From Asterias rubens (taxonomy: Eukaryota > Echinodermata > Asteroidea > Forcipulatida > Asteriidae): a stretch of DNA of 64,000 nt. The translations under genes were made by a program, and so were the position numbers. The notes beneath the pieces were generated by a model. The model saw only the letters and a list, made by a program, of their open reading frames with translations. It did not search any database and had not been told where the DNA came from. Where the stretch lies: the NCBI RefSeq assembly GCF_902459465.1, contig NC_047063.1, positions 1,302,001 to 1,366,000 of the forward strand, in the 5' to 3' direction. This document shows, piece after piece, positions 11,755-23,700 of the stretch (positions are counted from its first letter, which is position 1; each line of letters begins with the position of its first letter).

Positions 11755-13080
11755 AAATATTCTGAGACCCCTGAAAAAAATGAAATTTTTAGGGCAAAAA
11801 TATGTAAATAATGTTGATTTTGCAAGTTCTAAAAACATACTCTAATGCACGTTCTAAAAATAGCACAAGGGTGAAATTTATAGCAAAAACTTTTTGTCTC
11901 AAGTAAAGCCAAGGATGATAATTTGTAGTGATGGAAAAGGTTTTATGAAATATTTTTGTTTTTTGGTGGGGTGGAGTTGTAAATATTAACTAAAAAAAAA
12001 CAGTTTTCAGACCCCCAAATCGGCCTAAAGTGGCATTAACACAAATAAGCTGTTACCCCACCGTCCACAAAGTATTAGAAAAATATTCCTTTTTTTTTTA
12101 CCGTGGACACATAATACGTCAATATTATGTGAAAAGACCCTTAAAAGGGAATTTTTCACGTTTAGGGAAAAAAGTCTAGTTTTGAGGCAGTACTGTCACA
12201 ACAGGATACAATTGCCAAAGTTTTTCTCACCAGATATGAAAAAAACAATGTTGGCCCTAATCACAACCGAAAGGAAAAATTTCTGAGACCCCTGGCAATT
12301 TGATATTTTGGGGTCCAAAAATAGGGTAAAAATGTCGATTTTACAAAATTCTAAAAACATAATGTAATGCATGATGAAAAAATAGCATAAGGGTGATATT
12401 TAAAGGCAGTGGACACTATTGGTAATTACTCAAAATAATTATTGGCATAAAACCTTTCATGGTGACACGTAATGGGGAGAGGTTGATGGTATAAAAACAT
12501 TGTGAGAAACGGCTCCCTCTGAAGTGCCATAGTTTTCGAGAAAGAAGTAATTTTCCACGAATTTGATTTCGAGACCTCACATTTAGAACTTGAGGTCTCG
12601 AAATCAAGCATCTAAACGCACACAACTAAGTGTGACAAGGGTTATTTTTCTTTCATTATTATCTCGCAACTTCGATGATCGATTGAGCTCAAATTTTCAC
12701 ATGTTTGTTATTTTATGCATATGTTGAGATACACCAACTGTGATGGCTAGTCTTTGACAATCACCAATAGTGTCCACTGCCTTTAAAGCAATAAAACAAA
12801 TTCTCAAGGAAGGCCAAGGATGATACTTTGTAGTGATATAAAAGGTTTTTTGAAATAATTTTGCATTTTGGTGGGGTGGAGTTGTAAATAAGAGCTAAAA
12901 AACAGTTTTTCAGACCCTAAAATCGGCCTAAAATGGCCAAAAAACCAAATGAGTCGTAACCATGGCAACGGGCTATATATAGAATTAAAAATGCAATTTT
13001 GTTTACTTGCACCCCAAGGCCCCTTCACCCACAAAGTATTTTTTTTAAATCGTTTTTTGACCGTGAGCAACTATGTCAAT
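11755..13080 (+). repeat. Doubled ~530 bp repeat, second copy split by a MITE
   Basis: The sequence from about 11755 (TCTGAGACCCCTGA) to 12100 is repeated from about 12282 (TCTGAGACCCCTGG) to 13060. Both carry the blocks CTAAAAACATA, CCAAGGATGATA, TTTTGGTGGGGTGGAGTTG and AATCGGCCTAAA. The second copy is interrupted by the MITE at 12404-12782. No protein is evident. Confidence 0.75.
12404..12782. mobile_element. TTAA-flanked MITE (piggyBac-like), family 1, intact
   Basis: Flanked by TTAA at 12400-12403 and 12783-12786. Inverted termini AGGCAGTGGACACTATTGG match perfectly over 19 bp. Inside is a perfect 17 bp hairpin (12563-12579 with 12591-12607; TTGATTTCGAGACCTCA). The host repeat without the insert (11875-11890) gives the empty site, confirming element boundaries. 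379 bp, noncoding. Confidence 0.88.
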
Positions 13081-13719
13081 TGTTTACTTGAACTGACTCT
13101 TATAATATCATTATACTCTTATATTATGTAGTTGTATCTCTTGCAACCATGTATTATAGCCCCTTACATAATACACTTTGAAGGCAATGATTACGCATAT
13201 TTTTGGCTTTTTAGCAGTAGCTTTATGCGAGTGCAATTACTGATTTAATATCAACTCCTGTGATTTGAAGTCTACAAATAACAAATTATGGAAGTATTGT
13301 CTACTATGCCTAAAGACTTACGTGGGCCACATATTAAGATGTGTATGAATGGGTACACTGCTTTTGTAAGAAGTTCAATGCAGAAAATGTTCGACTTATG
13401 TACCGTTAAATCAAGAAAGCTAAGTATTAAAGCACGGTCAAATTTGCATCCTGTTTTCGTCTCTTTTGCAGGTAAGATCGTGCACGTGTCTATGAATTGA
13501 AGTCCGCGAGATCGTGCTAACGAGCCGTTGCAGCAAACCTCGCCGTTAGATCAGCCTAGTTCACGGTCGGATGTCCTGCTCTACCGCGCTAAGATTGGTC
13601 GAAGAGAACTCAAGGCGAATGAAAATTGTAACCCGTAGAACATAAAGTGATTTCCACACGACATATCCTTCATATTAAAGTTAAGTTGAATATAATCTTT
13701 GGTCGGTCTTGAATCGCAG

Positions 13720-14090
13720 GGAATTGAAACTTATTTGTGTTTGTCTTCAAGACGCTGAGGGCCGGTTGCAGTGTTTTCTTTGGAACTGAGACCTGAATTT
13801 TCAAACAATCTTGTTTTGCCCTTATGGCCTTTATTTACGACGGCATGTAAATCCTTGCGAATAAAACTACTTTTAGTGACTTAAGTTTTTCAGTAATTAA
13901 ATTCTGCTCTGAAACTGAATGTTATTTGCCTTCAAGACGATGAGTGACGTACTCAGGGTTTTCTGTGGAACTGAGACCCAATTTTTTCAGAAACTCTTGT
14001 TTATCCTGGGGACTATTCCTTTCTTACAAGATCATCCCTTTTAGTTTCTACACAGTCCAAATGTTTCAATTAAATTTTGAAGCAGAGCAG
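13720..14090 (+). repeat. Diverged tandem pair, ~190 bp units
   Basis: Blocks CTTCAAGACG, GTTTTCTxTGGAACTGAGACC and CTCTTGTTT-like words occur in the same order from 13740 and again from 13931. The identity is clearly reduced. No coding sense. Confidence 0.55.
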
Positions 14091-15133
14091 GGTCGGTCGA
14101 GAAAATAATGGGCGCCTTTTTCTAAAGCAGACTAATTATGTCTAACAAAGTTAAGTTGTGGATATTAAAGACATGAGATCAGTCTACGACCTTGTGATAA
14201 AATTTACCCCAAAAACACTTGTGGGTACTTTGTGTACCAGCGTAGGCTTGTAAATTGAGTTAACATTGCAGGTTTGACCTCAGCTGATCAAGGTGAAACA
14301 CTGCATCTTCAAAGCAATCCTTAAAATGCGTGACAGGGCGCATGTCACTTCATTAAAAAACTACAAATTCATGCGCCAACGATTTTTGTTAAAAACGCGT
14401 ATTTAAAGGTTTTTTAAAACAACATAACGCGTGTCAGCTGAAATCCTTTCGGCAATACCCATGAGAATAGTTATTTATTTTGGTCTTTATTTGATTTAAA
14501 TGATATTTGTAGCTATATTTATATCTGGACATGTCTGTATGAAGATTGTTTATAGGAAAACATTGGGACAAGGTTGGAAAATCGACCACTATCAGACGTC
14601 CGTCCATAATAAAACGGGCAAAATAAAATATCCGGGCAATAACATCGTAGGCAGCAATTTATCTTCAGTAGTTTACTTTGATTCGGAAACAAAAAACACG
14701 AACACTTTTACACAAGGTTGACGATATTGGCTGAAGTTTTCCCTCTGGTCTCGGATTACTGAATTTATTTAAGAAGAAGACCATGGGCAAATGCATCCGT
14801 AGCTATACTTCGATTCGGAAAAAAATGCTCGGCCATGTATGACGACATTGAATAAAGTTGTCCATTGTCTTGTTTTAAGGCGATTTTAGTGAAGCATTAT
14901 TTAATTATCCGTGACTATTGTAGGCAACGACGTCAGATGCACGGTGGGGTGACGTGCTTCGCAGACCCCTCCGTGCTAATGAAAAACCAAGTACCACTAT
15001 CTGGACAATATTTCAGACTAAGACTTCATCGGGACAACCTCTTGAAGAGTCAGGGGAAGGTGTGGTTCTGAATTGCGGTGCAGTCAATGAGTCAAGTGAA
15101 GATCAGTTTTGAGGAAGACAAGTTTGTGTCGAC
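14091..15133 (+). other. Upstream region of the second GPCR
   Basis: No exon is supported before the ATG at 15134. A duplicated motif (CTTCGATTCGGAAA / TTTGATTCGGAAAC) occurs at 14808 and 14678. The stretch presumably holds the promoter and 5' UTR, but no TATA box or initiator could be assigned with confidence. Confidence 0.3.
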
Positions 15134-18100
15134 ATGGACATCCTTATGAATCAAACTACAAGGAATGGCTTAAGTTTTTCAGGAGTTGAGGATTATTCTG
15201 TTGTTGAGGTGGAAGAAGACAGGAATGAATGGGGCGACATCGCAAACAGTAACTTAGTCTTGGGGCTCTATGGTGTCATATGCGTGCTTGGAATCACTGG
15301 TAACCTTCTGGTTGCCTTTGTACTCATCCGTGTGCCGTCTTTGAGGTCGAACACCAGTGATTTCATGGTGCACTTATCATTGGCTGACTTCATCGTGTGT
15401 GTGATGGTCATCCCCTTCAAGCTGGTTCAGACCACGGGGAAATATCCACCAAACCCGGGGTTCTTGGGCGAGCTCAGATGCCGTCTGTACGCCGGTCAAT
15501 TTCTGTTCTGGGTCGGCACAGTTGTCTCTGTTTACAGCCTGGTCACGGTTAACTTGGAGCGGTTTGTTGCCATCGTCTACCCACTGAAGTACAAAGTGGT
15601 GTTCACAAGACGTGTGAAGTACTACATGATTGCGTCTTGTTGGATCGTTGGCGCGCTTTCTAAGGTGTTTCTCTTCCTGCTCTACGGGGAGGATGAGGTG
15701 GTTGGCTGTCACTTCTTTGGATGGCCGAGCTCTGCGGTCCAGGCGGTGGTGGGATTGGCTAACTTCATGATGGCTTTGTTCGGTCCATTTGTGTTGATGG
15801 TGTTGGTGCAATGGAAGGTGATTTCGACGTTGAAGAGGCAGGTGAAGATGTTGAAAAGTCATGGTAAGGGTGGGCATACAATTATGTTTATTTTTATTGT
15901 TCAGTGCCTTTTCGAAAACAGTATTTTGCTCTTGCAAAATATTTTTTGGTCTGTTACAAATTTTGAACTACCGAGGGCAAACCCTGCGGTCTTGTGGCTT
16001 TTCCCCAAGGCCTGGTCGCTCGCCAACAAAAACAATTATCAAAGTGGTAAAATCAATCACATTAAACCTATGAAAAAATAAACTAATGCCTCCAGTATTT
16101 CACTTACAGAAAACTGTATTACCAATCGTACATGTAAAGTGTACACACAGAAGAGTACTGGGGTGCATGAAGCCCAGGCTCTGACTTCAGTTTCCATCAC
16201 ACAATGGTGCGGATCCGTGTGCACTTATTATGCCAAACACATTTTGATTGCATGGACAATTGTGGAGGAAATAATCCTCTAGGCCACCGACTACCTGCTG
16301 TAGGGAAAACTGAAGACGAGCTCAGTGAGTTGGGAGGAAACCACCAAATAAGGTGTCACAAGACCATAGCACCTTTGCACCACTCCACAATGCTCAACCC
16401 GAACAAAATAAGAGGACAATGAGAAGTTATATTATACAATCACTAATTAAACTAATCTTAGGGATGAAAACACTATAGTTCCGTTTAAATAAAGTACTCA
16501 GCTTTATTTTCGTCATAAAAGGATACAATAAAATTGGTGAGCAGACTCCGAAACGGCAGTTTGAAACTTCAGTGCAACTTCAAACGTGATTTTCTCCGAA
16601 CACGCGGTTTTCAAAACTGTGATTGAGTTAGGTCAGTTCGTGGATACGCGCGACGACATGCTGTTCTTTTTTCCCATTAAACTCACACCTAGATCAACAC
16701 AGTTTTACTGTCAGTCTAAAATTTGTCACAATCTCATCTTTTTGATGCAGGGATGCTTAAATTATTGAAATGTACATCACAGTTTATACACTTTAAATTT
16801 GCCACACTTCCACGTGTCTCTGTTACAATATGCGTACCCTACTAAAATATAATTTGCGTAAATTCATTTACTCACAGGTTTTAAACAGGTTTTGGCGGAG
16901 GTGACGAGGCTGCGAGACCGAAAATCAGCATTTTCTCCAGTTCTGCCCACTGGACTCTGTGGAACACACAGTAGTACTGGATACCCCTACCCTCTGGTAA
17001 ACACGGGGTTCTCAAGGGCCCAAGTTGCCCGGCGTGACTTCGTCTCTTGTCTTTTGTCCAACGCCCTTTCCTCGTCTAATGGCGCGATGTGGAATTCGAA
17101 GGAAACAAAACCTCTCTTTTGTTCACTTTAAATAACACAATGGTAGCCGAGGACAAAACCCACCATTGTTCCCTTTAATAACGCAATGGGTAGCCGAAGG
17201 GCTCTGGGGCTCACGGCCCAACCTAACCTAAAAATTTCATCACATCACATTCCAAAGTTCCATGCAACATTGTCCATTTACATTCCAAGTGACGGGGAAC
17301 AAAGATAATAAAAATCACCTGTAAAATCACATTGTGACATAGGAATACCTCCAAGTACATCAGTTTCGGACTGAAACGCCCAAGCTGGAATTCGAACCAG
17401 TGGGGCCGATTTCACTAACGCTTTGCGATCATCGCAAACACCGAAATCGATCGCTAAATCCAAAATCCAACGCTACTTAGCGATGAATTTTTGATAGCGA
17501 TTTCACTCAAACTTTGCGATGAGAACACTCATCGCAAAGTTTTAGTGAGCGACGACAATCTTGCGATGACTCGTTAGTGGTCGCAAAGTAAAAGTTCATC
17601 GCAAACTTATGATACATTGCGCCATTCTGTGCTTAGTTATAGCGGTGTACGTCTTGACGTATAATAATTGTCCGTGATTTATAGTAAAATGAGTGGCGCT
17701 ACATTATTTTAGTCGTGCGGTCTTTTACCTGGGAGACTCAGATTGCCTATGACAACTATCAGCGACGCAACTGCAGCCGAGAGCTTATATCAGTAAAAAG
17801 GAGATACTATCTGGGTTCGATTATTTTAACCATCATTTTTACAAAAAATGTGTTATGTAATGGCCTAGGCAAATTGACAGTGTGAAGCTTAGTATTGTGG
17901 GACAGATATGTCAGAATTTTCATTAATCCCAGCGTTACAACAGATTTACGAAAATTGTTTATGAAAAGCTAAAATTGTAATAGAGGCCATAGGCCTACAA
18001 ATGCCTATACGCTTTGCAAATGAATGCCTAGAATTTAAACATCGTCCACAATTGTTCGTATGCACCAACATGGCAACGATTTACATATAAACTGCACTTA

Positions 18101-18827
18101 TGCCATTTCATTTCGAGCGACGACTGACGATTTCGTTGCGGGATGTCAAAGGTCACTACTTTTAGCCTTGTACAAAAACTTTATTTCCCTTTTAACGTCA
18201 TCGCAATCGCGATGACTAGTGAAACGCAGAATTAGCGACATCGCAATTGCGATGGATGTGAGGTTTGCGATCTCATCGCAAGTGTGTTAGCGATGATCGC
18301 AAACATGACGTTATATAGGGCCACAGTGAAAGACAGGGCAAGCCAACAACCTATAGGGTGTGTTTCTGTGAAGAAAGAGGAACATTGACCAATATTGATC
18401 AAGAGAACAAGTTTTTACATAACAACCGTTCAATTAAAATCTCAATAAACCCACTTTCTATTTCTCTATCGTAGGTCAACTTTCTCACAACCCGGTCGAT
18501 CAGCGTAAGATGTGGCAGCTCCGAGCGTCTCAAACTCTCATCAGGACCCTCTTAACTTTCGTCATCACCTTCGCCGTCTGCTGGGCTCCAGTCCAGAGCA
18601 TGTTTCTCGTCTACAACTTCGGTGGTCATTTGGACTTCTCGTCTCCTGCCTATCACTTTGGTATTATCCTCGCTGTGTGTAACTCGTGCATCAATCCGAT
18701 CTGCTACATCTTGACGAACCAACCGTTTCGAAAGGGAATCAGAGAGGCCTTTCGTAGGGGGAGCAATATGGCGCGAGTCGCGGACAGTAACACGGTGTCA
18801 GTAAGTCTCAGAACTGAGCCAAAGTAA
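15134..18827 (+). CDS. Class A (rhodopsin-like) GPCR, tandem paralogue 2
   Basis: Coding exons 15134-15863 and 18475-18827 join in phase 1 (GT-AG, intron 2611 bp) to give 360 residues. The third intracellular loop junction reads KSHG-QLSHNPVDQRKMW, parallel to the other receptor. Marks: sequon NQT near the N-terminus, N57 in TM1, LSLAD with D85 in TM2, C116 and C192, LERF with ERF at 142-144 replacing DRY, CWAP at 279-282 and NPICY at 317-321. The C-tail is shorter than that of paralogue 1 and ends in TVSVSLRTEPK. The two proteins are strongly alike from TM3 to TM4 (NLERFVAIVYPLKYKVVFTR shared) and in TM6. The intron contains a ~0.9 kb putative DNA transposon. Ligand and coupling are unknown. 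Continuing the exon past its donor gives a longer frame, which is intron read-through. Confidence 0.9.
17402..18323. mobile_element. Non-autonomous DNA transposon in the GPCR 2 intron
   Basis: The ends carry inverted GGGGCC / GGCCC tips and a shared subterminal block, TTTGCGATCATCGC, in opposite orientation. CAGTG occurs directly at both outer edges (17398-17402 and 18324-18328) and may be the target duplication. Subterminal regions are packed with short GCGAT/ATCGC palindromes at 17425-17610 and 18190-18305, around a core with no clear ORF. Class uncertain; PIF/Harbinger-like is possible. Confidence 0.6.
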
Positions 18828-19050
18828 TTTCAAAAATTATTGGACAGTATTAAACACGGTGTCAGAAAGTCTCAGAACTGAGCCAAATCGCACGGTGTCA
18901 TTAGACTCAGAACTGAACTAAAGTATAAAGATAAAATATTATTGGACAGTTGCACAGTGTCAGTAAGTCTCAGAACTGCACTAAAGTAAGTTCAAATAAT
19001 TATTATTGGACAGTTGCACAGTGTCATTGGTCTCAGAACTGAGTTCAAAT
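18791..19050 (+). repeat. Minisatellite derived from the GPCR 2 terminal codons
   Basis: Five copies of a unit beginning CACGGTGTCAGTAAGTCTCA start at 18791, 18855, 18891, 18953 and 19017. The first copy encodes the receptor C-terminus and stop; the rest follow in the 3' UTR, spaced ~62-64 bp apart with one 36 bp interval, most with an intervening TTATTGGACAG. Confidence 0.9.
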
Positions 19051-20244
19051 ATTATTTTAATTAATGTTTCATAACTTTTCACTCTTGACAGACTTTATTT
19101 CGTACATTAAGTTTCTCAAGTTGTTATACAGATTTGTGAGTGGCATAAATTGCGTTTAGCTAGGGACTATTCGTTCAGTTTCCACCCCAAAAAATATTGT
19201 TAAAAAGTAATGCTGATTAATTTATGGCTTCGTGGTTTCATGGACGTTTTAAAGGCCGATAGAACTATAAAGTTATTATCAAGTCTTCTTTGACGTATGT
19301 ATAGACTACACTGTATGCCTATTCATTGGTTATAAGGGCAGGTGTTGATGTGCTTTAAATTTACAAAGATTAAAACTCAATTTTGAGGGCAGTTGCCACG
19401 TGCCCCTTGGATGGGATGTATAGACCTACGACTTTTATCTGCACTGTCGCCAATGTACAAAACCAAAGTTTTGTGGCAGATTTCACTGTTGCAAAACTTT
19501 ATAGATCATTTTAATTCTTACTAACCTAGCCCATAAAAATCATATTGCATTGTAGATTGATTCAAGCCTAATACATGAAAAGTAAGGGCACCACTAATAG
19601 AGTGGCCTTTGTACTGCAAAATTCGTCAAACAAAAAAACACACCGTCAGGTGTAGCGTTAATTGTTAAGACAATTGGGAATTATGAATAAGTTGAGTATT
19701 ACTCGTCTAGTAGATATTTATATATATATTTATATTATGTTGGGTAAACAGTGGTAGATTGCGTAACTTCTTAGCTTTGACCTTTTTCAGTTTCTTCAAG
19801 TTTTCGGACCTAAACACAGAACCTCCGCCAATAATAGTTAACTTTCTTGAAAGAGTGAGACACTGGTCGCTGGAGGGCGCTACTTAAAAAGATAAAAAGT
19901 GACAGTTGTTTCTCTACGTTCAGCGTGCAACAAGTTGATTCTAAATTGATTACTTGGCAACGGGACGTCAATGTTCATTAATCATTCATATTTCTAGAGA
20001 AATCACACAAAAGGAAGTTTGATGAGACGTGGACATTGATTATCGCCATTAAATCGCTCGATAGAAAGTTATTTGTTTCCGTTGAAGCGTTTCATTCGGT
20101 CTCGGGAAGAGACCTTCTCACCGGCAGGAATGGCCGCCGTCAAATAGTGTGAGTTCCCCCATGACTCGCGTCGGTGTCGCACGGCCGGTCTTCGTGCAAA
20201 GTCCGGGAGCTATATTTTATTAATATTAAACTCATCGTAGAAGT
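19051..20244. other. Intergenic region between GPCR 2 and the LRR gene
   Basis: No exon supported. The 20060-20220 part is locally richer in GC and CpG than its surroundings and lies just before the candidate first exon at 20245, so it may be the promoter of the LRR gene. That is inference from composition and position only. Confidence 0.3.
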
Positions 20245-20301
20245 ATGGCATCGGCAGTTTCGGCTAAAATTCACAGATGTGGTGGTGGATATGGTGTTGA
20301 G
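20245..20301 (+). other. Candidate upstream first exon of the LRR gene
   Basis: An ATG opens 19 codons (MASAVSAKIHRCGGGYGVE) ending at a strong donor, GAG|GTAGGT. A phase-compatible but weak acceptor (TTTAG at 20681-20685) could join it to the exon read from 20686. Alternatively it is 5' UTR with a short upstream ORF. Not decided. Confidence 0.35.
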
Positions 20302-20793
20302 GTAGGTAAAGGGGAAAGGGGCTATTGGATCTTTTTATTTTGCTATTTTTTTGATAATTATTATTAATTTTGTTAAATTGGATGAGTTCAATCAAGCTTA
20401 CATTACAGTTACACAAGTGCTGTTTTTTGTTTTGTTTGTTTGTGAGTGTGTGACCGGGTTGGTTTGAGAGGTTGGCTGGGGGTTTGGGGTTAAAATCGCC
20501 ACCATAACATTGCTTATTTTAAGACTGTATAACTGAAGAACAACTTCAACTTCATTTAACTTGACGACAAGATTGATAAAATGAACAATAGCCTTAGGAA
20601 AATTGTTATTTGAAATGCATTTCTCCACTTCAAGCTTTTAATTTTTGGTACTAGCCTGTTCAGATAGTACATATCTGAAGTTTAGACATGTATTTTGTTT
20701 TCCTTCTTTTCATCACTTATTATAAATATTGAACGTTTTGTTTCCGATAAAGATATCTGGATATTAAACAACCCAAGGCTGACTAAATTTAAA

Positions 20794-23700
20794 ATGCCTT
20801 ACAATTCACAGCAAACAAATCAAGACGAACATCATCTACGCAATCATCCTGCTGCATCACCCTCCCAAAGAAACTTTCGCAAATCAAGTTTAAAATCACA
20901 AAAGGCTACAAGAAGAATCCTAGACGGCCCCTCCATGCCAAGTGGAAGGGATCCGCCTCCATCATTCTCCACTGGACACGTAAGATACAACACCCCCGAA
21001 GAGAACCTTCCCACCATCCTTATCACAGCTGAAGATCTACACTTGAACTTCCCAACGAACGACATGTCAGCATCTCCGTCACCACCAAAGTCTCCACGAC
21101 AGGAGGGGGTTGTATCTCCTGCTGCTCGTCCTAAGACGGCCTCATCAGGTCGGGCCTCGTCGGGCCGCTCATCACGGCGCGCTCACAGTGCCAAACAATC
21201 CAAGCGGCCTGCTTCCTCCAGGAGCCCTGGACGCTCAAAGGAAAGAGGAGGCCAAGGGGACAGAAAAGGGTCCCGTGAGAGGAGAGGAAAACCAATTCCT
21301 GCCTGGTCTGTTACTGAGTTACTCGATGATGACTCTACGACCATGGGTGGTTCAGAGACTCACAGCGAGTATGAGATGTCTTTGTCCTCAGTGCAAACCC
21401 CTACAGGTAAACACCAAGCAAACCAATCCTAAGAGACATTCAATTTTCATATAATATCAACTTTATTGATAATCACAAACTGTTATTCCTCAGCAAAGTT
21501 TTTGTGGCAGTCAGAACATTCATGAGTTGGTTCTGAACTAAACAATATAAAAGTTAAAACAATTTTGTTAGTCGGTTGTTATTATATTTGTTGGCAATAA
21601 AACCAAGGATGCCTCATAAGTGAGCTTAAAATCACTGTGGTTTGCAAGCCTGAGGAAGTTCAGGTAAACAAGAATGCTTGCTTAAATGTGAACCAGAAAC
21701 ACAGAGACCCAATCGGCTCTTTTCACAGCCAACACTCACCCTAAGAGATTTAAGCATTGTTGTCCAAAATTAGTGTTCTAAGTGCTTTTACTTGCACTAC
21801 CAGTCCCAGATGTTGGACCTACGACTTATGTCACATACATGCCATACAAAGGACAAAGCAATTATTGTATCAGAGTTTCTTGCTCTTAAAAGCACACAAG
21901 TTCCACAGCAGTGACTTGAACCCTCACTCGAATCTTGTATCCAACGCAGTACTTGAAATATTAATTTACTATTTTACAAAATGTTAATAATATCTTTGAC
22001 CCGATGAAAACTTAATTTATTGTAATCTATTCAGATGAGCAGATTGTGGAGGACTTAGAAGACTCATTCTCAGAGTCGGACAGTCTCCGTTCTGACGATC
22101 CAATCAGACGTCTTATTGAGGGACCACCTGTTGATGAAGCTGAGTATGACACAGATCTTGAGGGAGAATTTGCTCCAGGTAAATAGTAATGATAAAAATA
22201 GTGGCTTCTATTGTACAAATCCATCACTCAGTGATGCATAAGGCGCTATAACATACAGTATTTTCCTGCAAGGATGTGGGACTACGTTTGAATAATGTAA
22301 TGGTTTACAAGGTTCTGTAGTCCAACATGCTGCCAATGAACAGTAGGGCGAACCCCTTCTCTCTTCTCTTAGATTGTGAGCATGGTTACACCACGGCTCT
22401 TTTTACAGCCAACACAACTTACAACACATGTAAGAGAGGGAAAACCCACACAGTCAGGTAGGGACTGTCTGAGGGGGATTCAAACTGGTGAAAGGCAGGA
22501 GCAGAAACTACTGAGCCAATCTGACTGCCAATATAAACCATCTATGATACAAAATATTACATAGGGAAATATTAAGCACAGAAGATCGGAGGGGATAATT
22601 TAAGTATACTAACAAAATAGTATGAGGCTGTCAGATTAAGCCAAGGCTTGAATTTAACACAACCAAAGACTCAAGGAAGTACAAAATGACCACCTCTTAG
22701 CTGACATGAATATTCATCATTTCTGTATAACAGGGGATCAAGGGACAAATTTTGCATAAGTTTCTCCTTAAACACTTTCTCTTTGTGGACTCGGGGAAAT
22801 ACAATAATCAGCTATTAGCTGTTATGAATATTCATTTCTATATAATGATGGGTCAAAGGTCAACACCAAGTTATCACTGAACACTTTCTCTTTGTGGACA
22901 TAATTTGCACCTGCACTTTGTAACTGATGTAAAAACTCAATATCCTGTGAACTTGGCAAGCCATTGTAAAAATAAACGATGTTTCCTCAAATTATAAATG
23001 TTTTTTCCCCAATCTTTTGATTTGTACATAATTGACTTAGTAACTGGTATGGTGTTATTAGTATGATTGGTGTTCAAACAAAAAAATAATTCACTATTTT
23101 GAATGGCAGATTCACCTGCTTGTACTTTACTGTCAGAGTACCAACCGGGACTAGTTGTTAAACAAATAAATTTCATTTTTAACTGATCACAATCAAAGAA
23201 AAGCTTTCATTGATACAAACATTTTCCCAAAAATGATCAGAAAGAATGTCTTCGTGGTGTGAGAACGTTTAGTTTTAACCGACTCTCAATATGGCATCAG
23301 AGCAGGAAAACTTTGACTTGCCCAGTTTTTTGGAGAAATACTTCACAACTTTCAGCTACTATGGTAGGACATAACAATCTGCCTTTGATAATTTGACATC
23401 TAATGTTCTCTGAAGTTCACCATATTCTAATATTGTTATTAGCACTAGTGCTATACAATGGATTGCTTGGACATTTTGTCCTCAATTTTGTAGAGTGAAG
23501 ATCAGAGAAGTTGAAATCACATTTTTCAGTATTAAGTATGTATGAACCCCAAAAATGCTTGATTTATTGATTGAATTTTCCATTTTTTCAGACAAAGAAA
23601 TGACCTATGATTCTGCTGGAAAGAATATTTACTTGATGGAGTGTAAACAAGAAGGTAAACATAATCAACTGTTTAATTTGTTTTGTATATTATTGCATGT

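Noticed and set aside
13288..13500. 70-codon frame between the receptor genes.
   Set aside because: No recognisable motif, no acceptor in phase with a neighbour, and a length expected by chance.
15864..16081. Receptor 2 extended by 71 residues beyond exon 1.
   Set aside because: This reads through a consensus donor; splicing to 18475 restores TM6-TM7 in phase.
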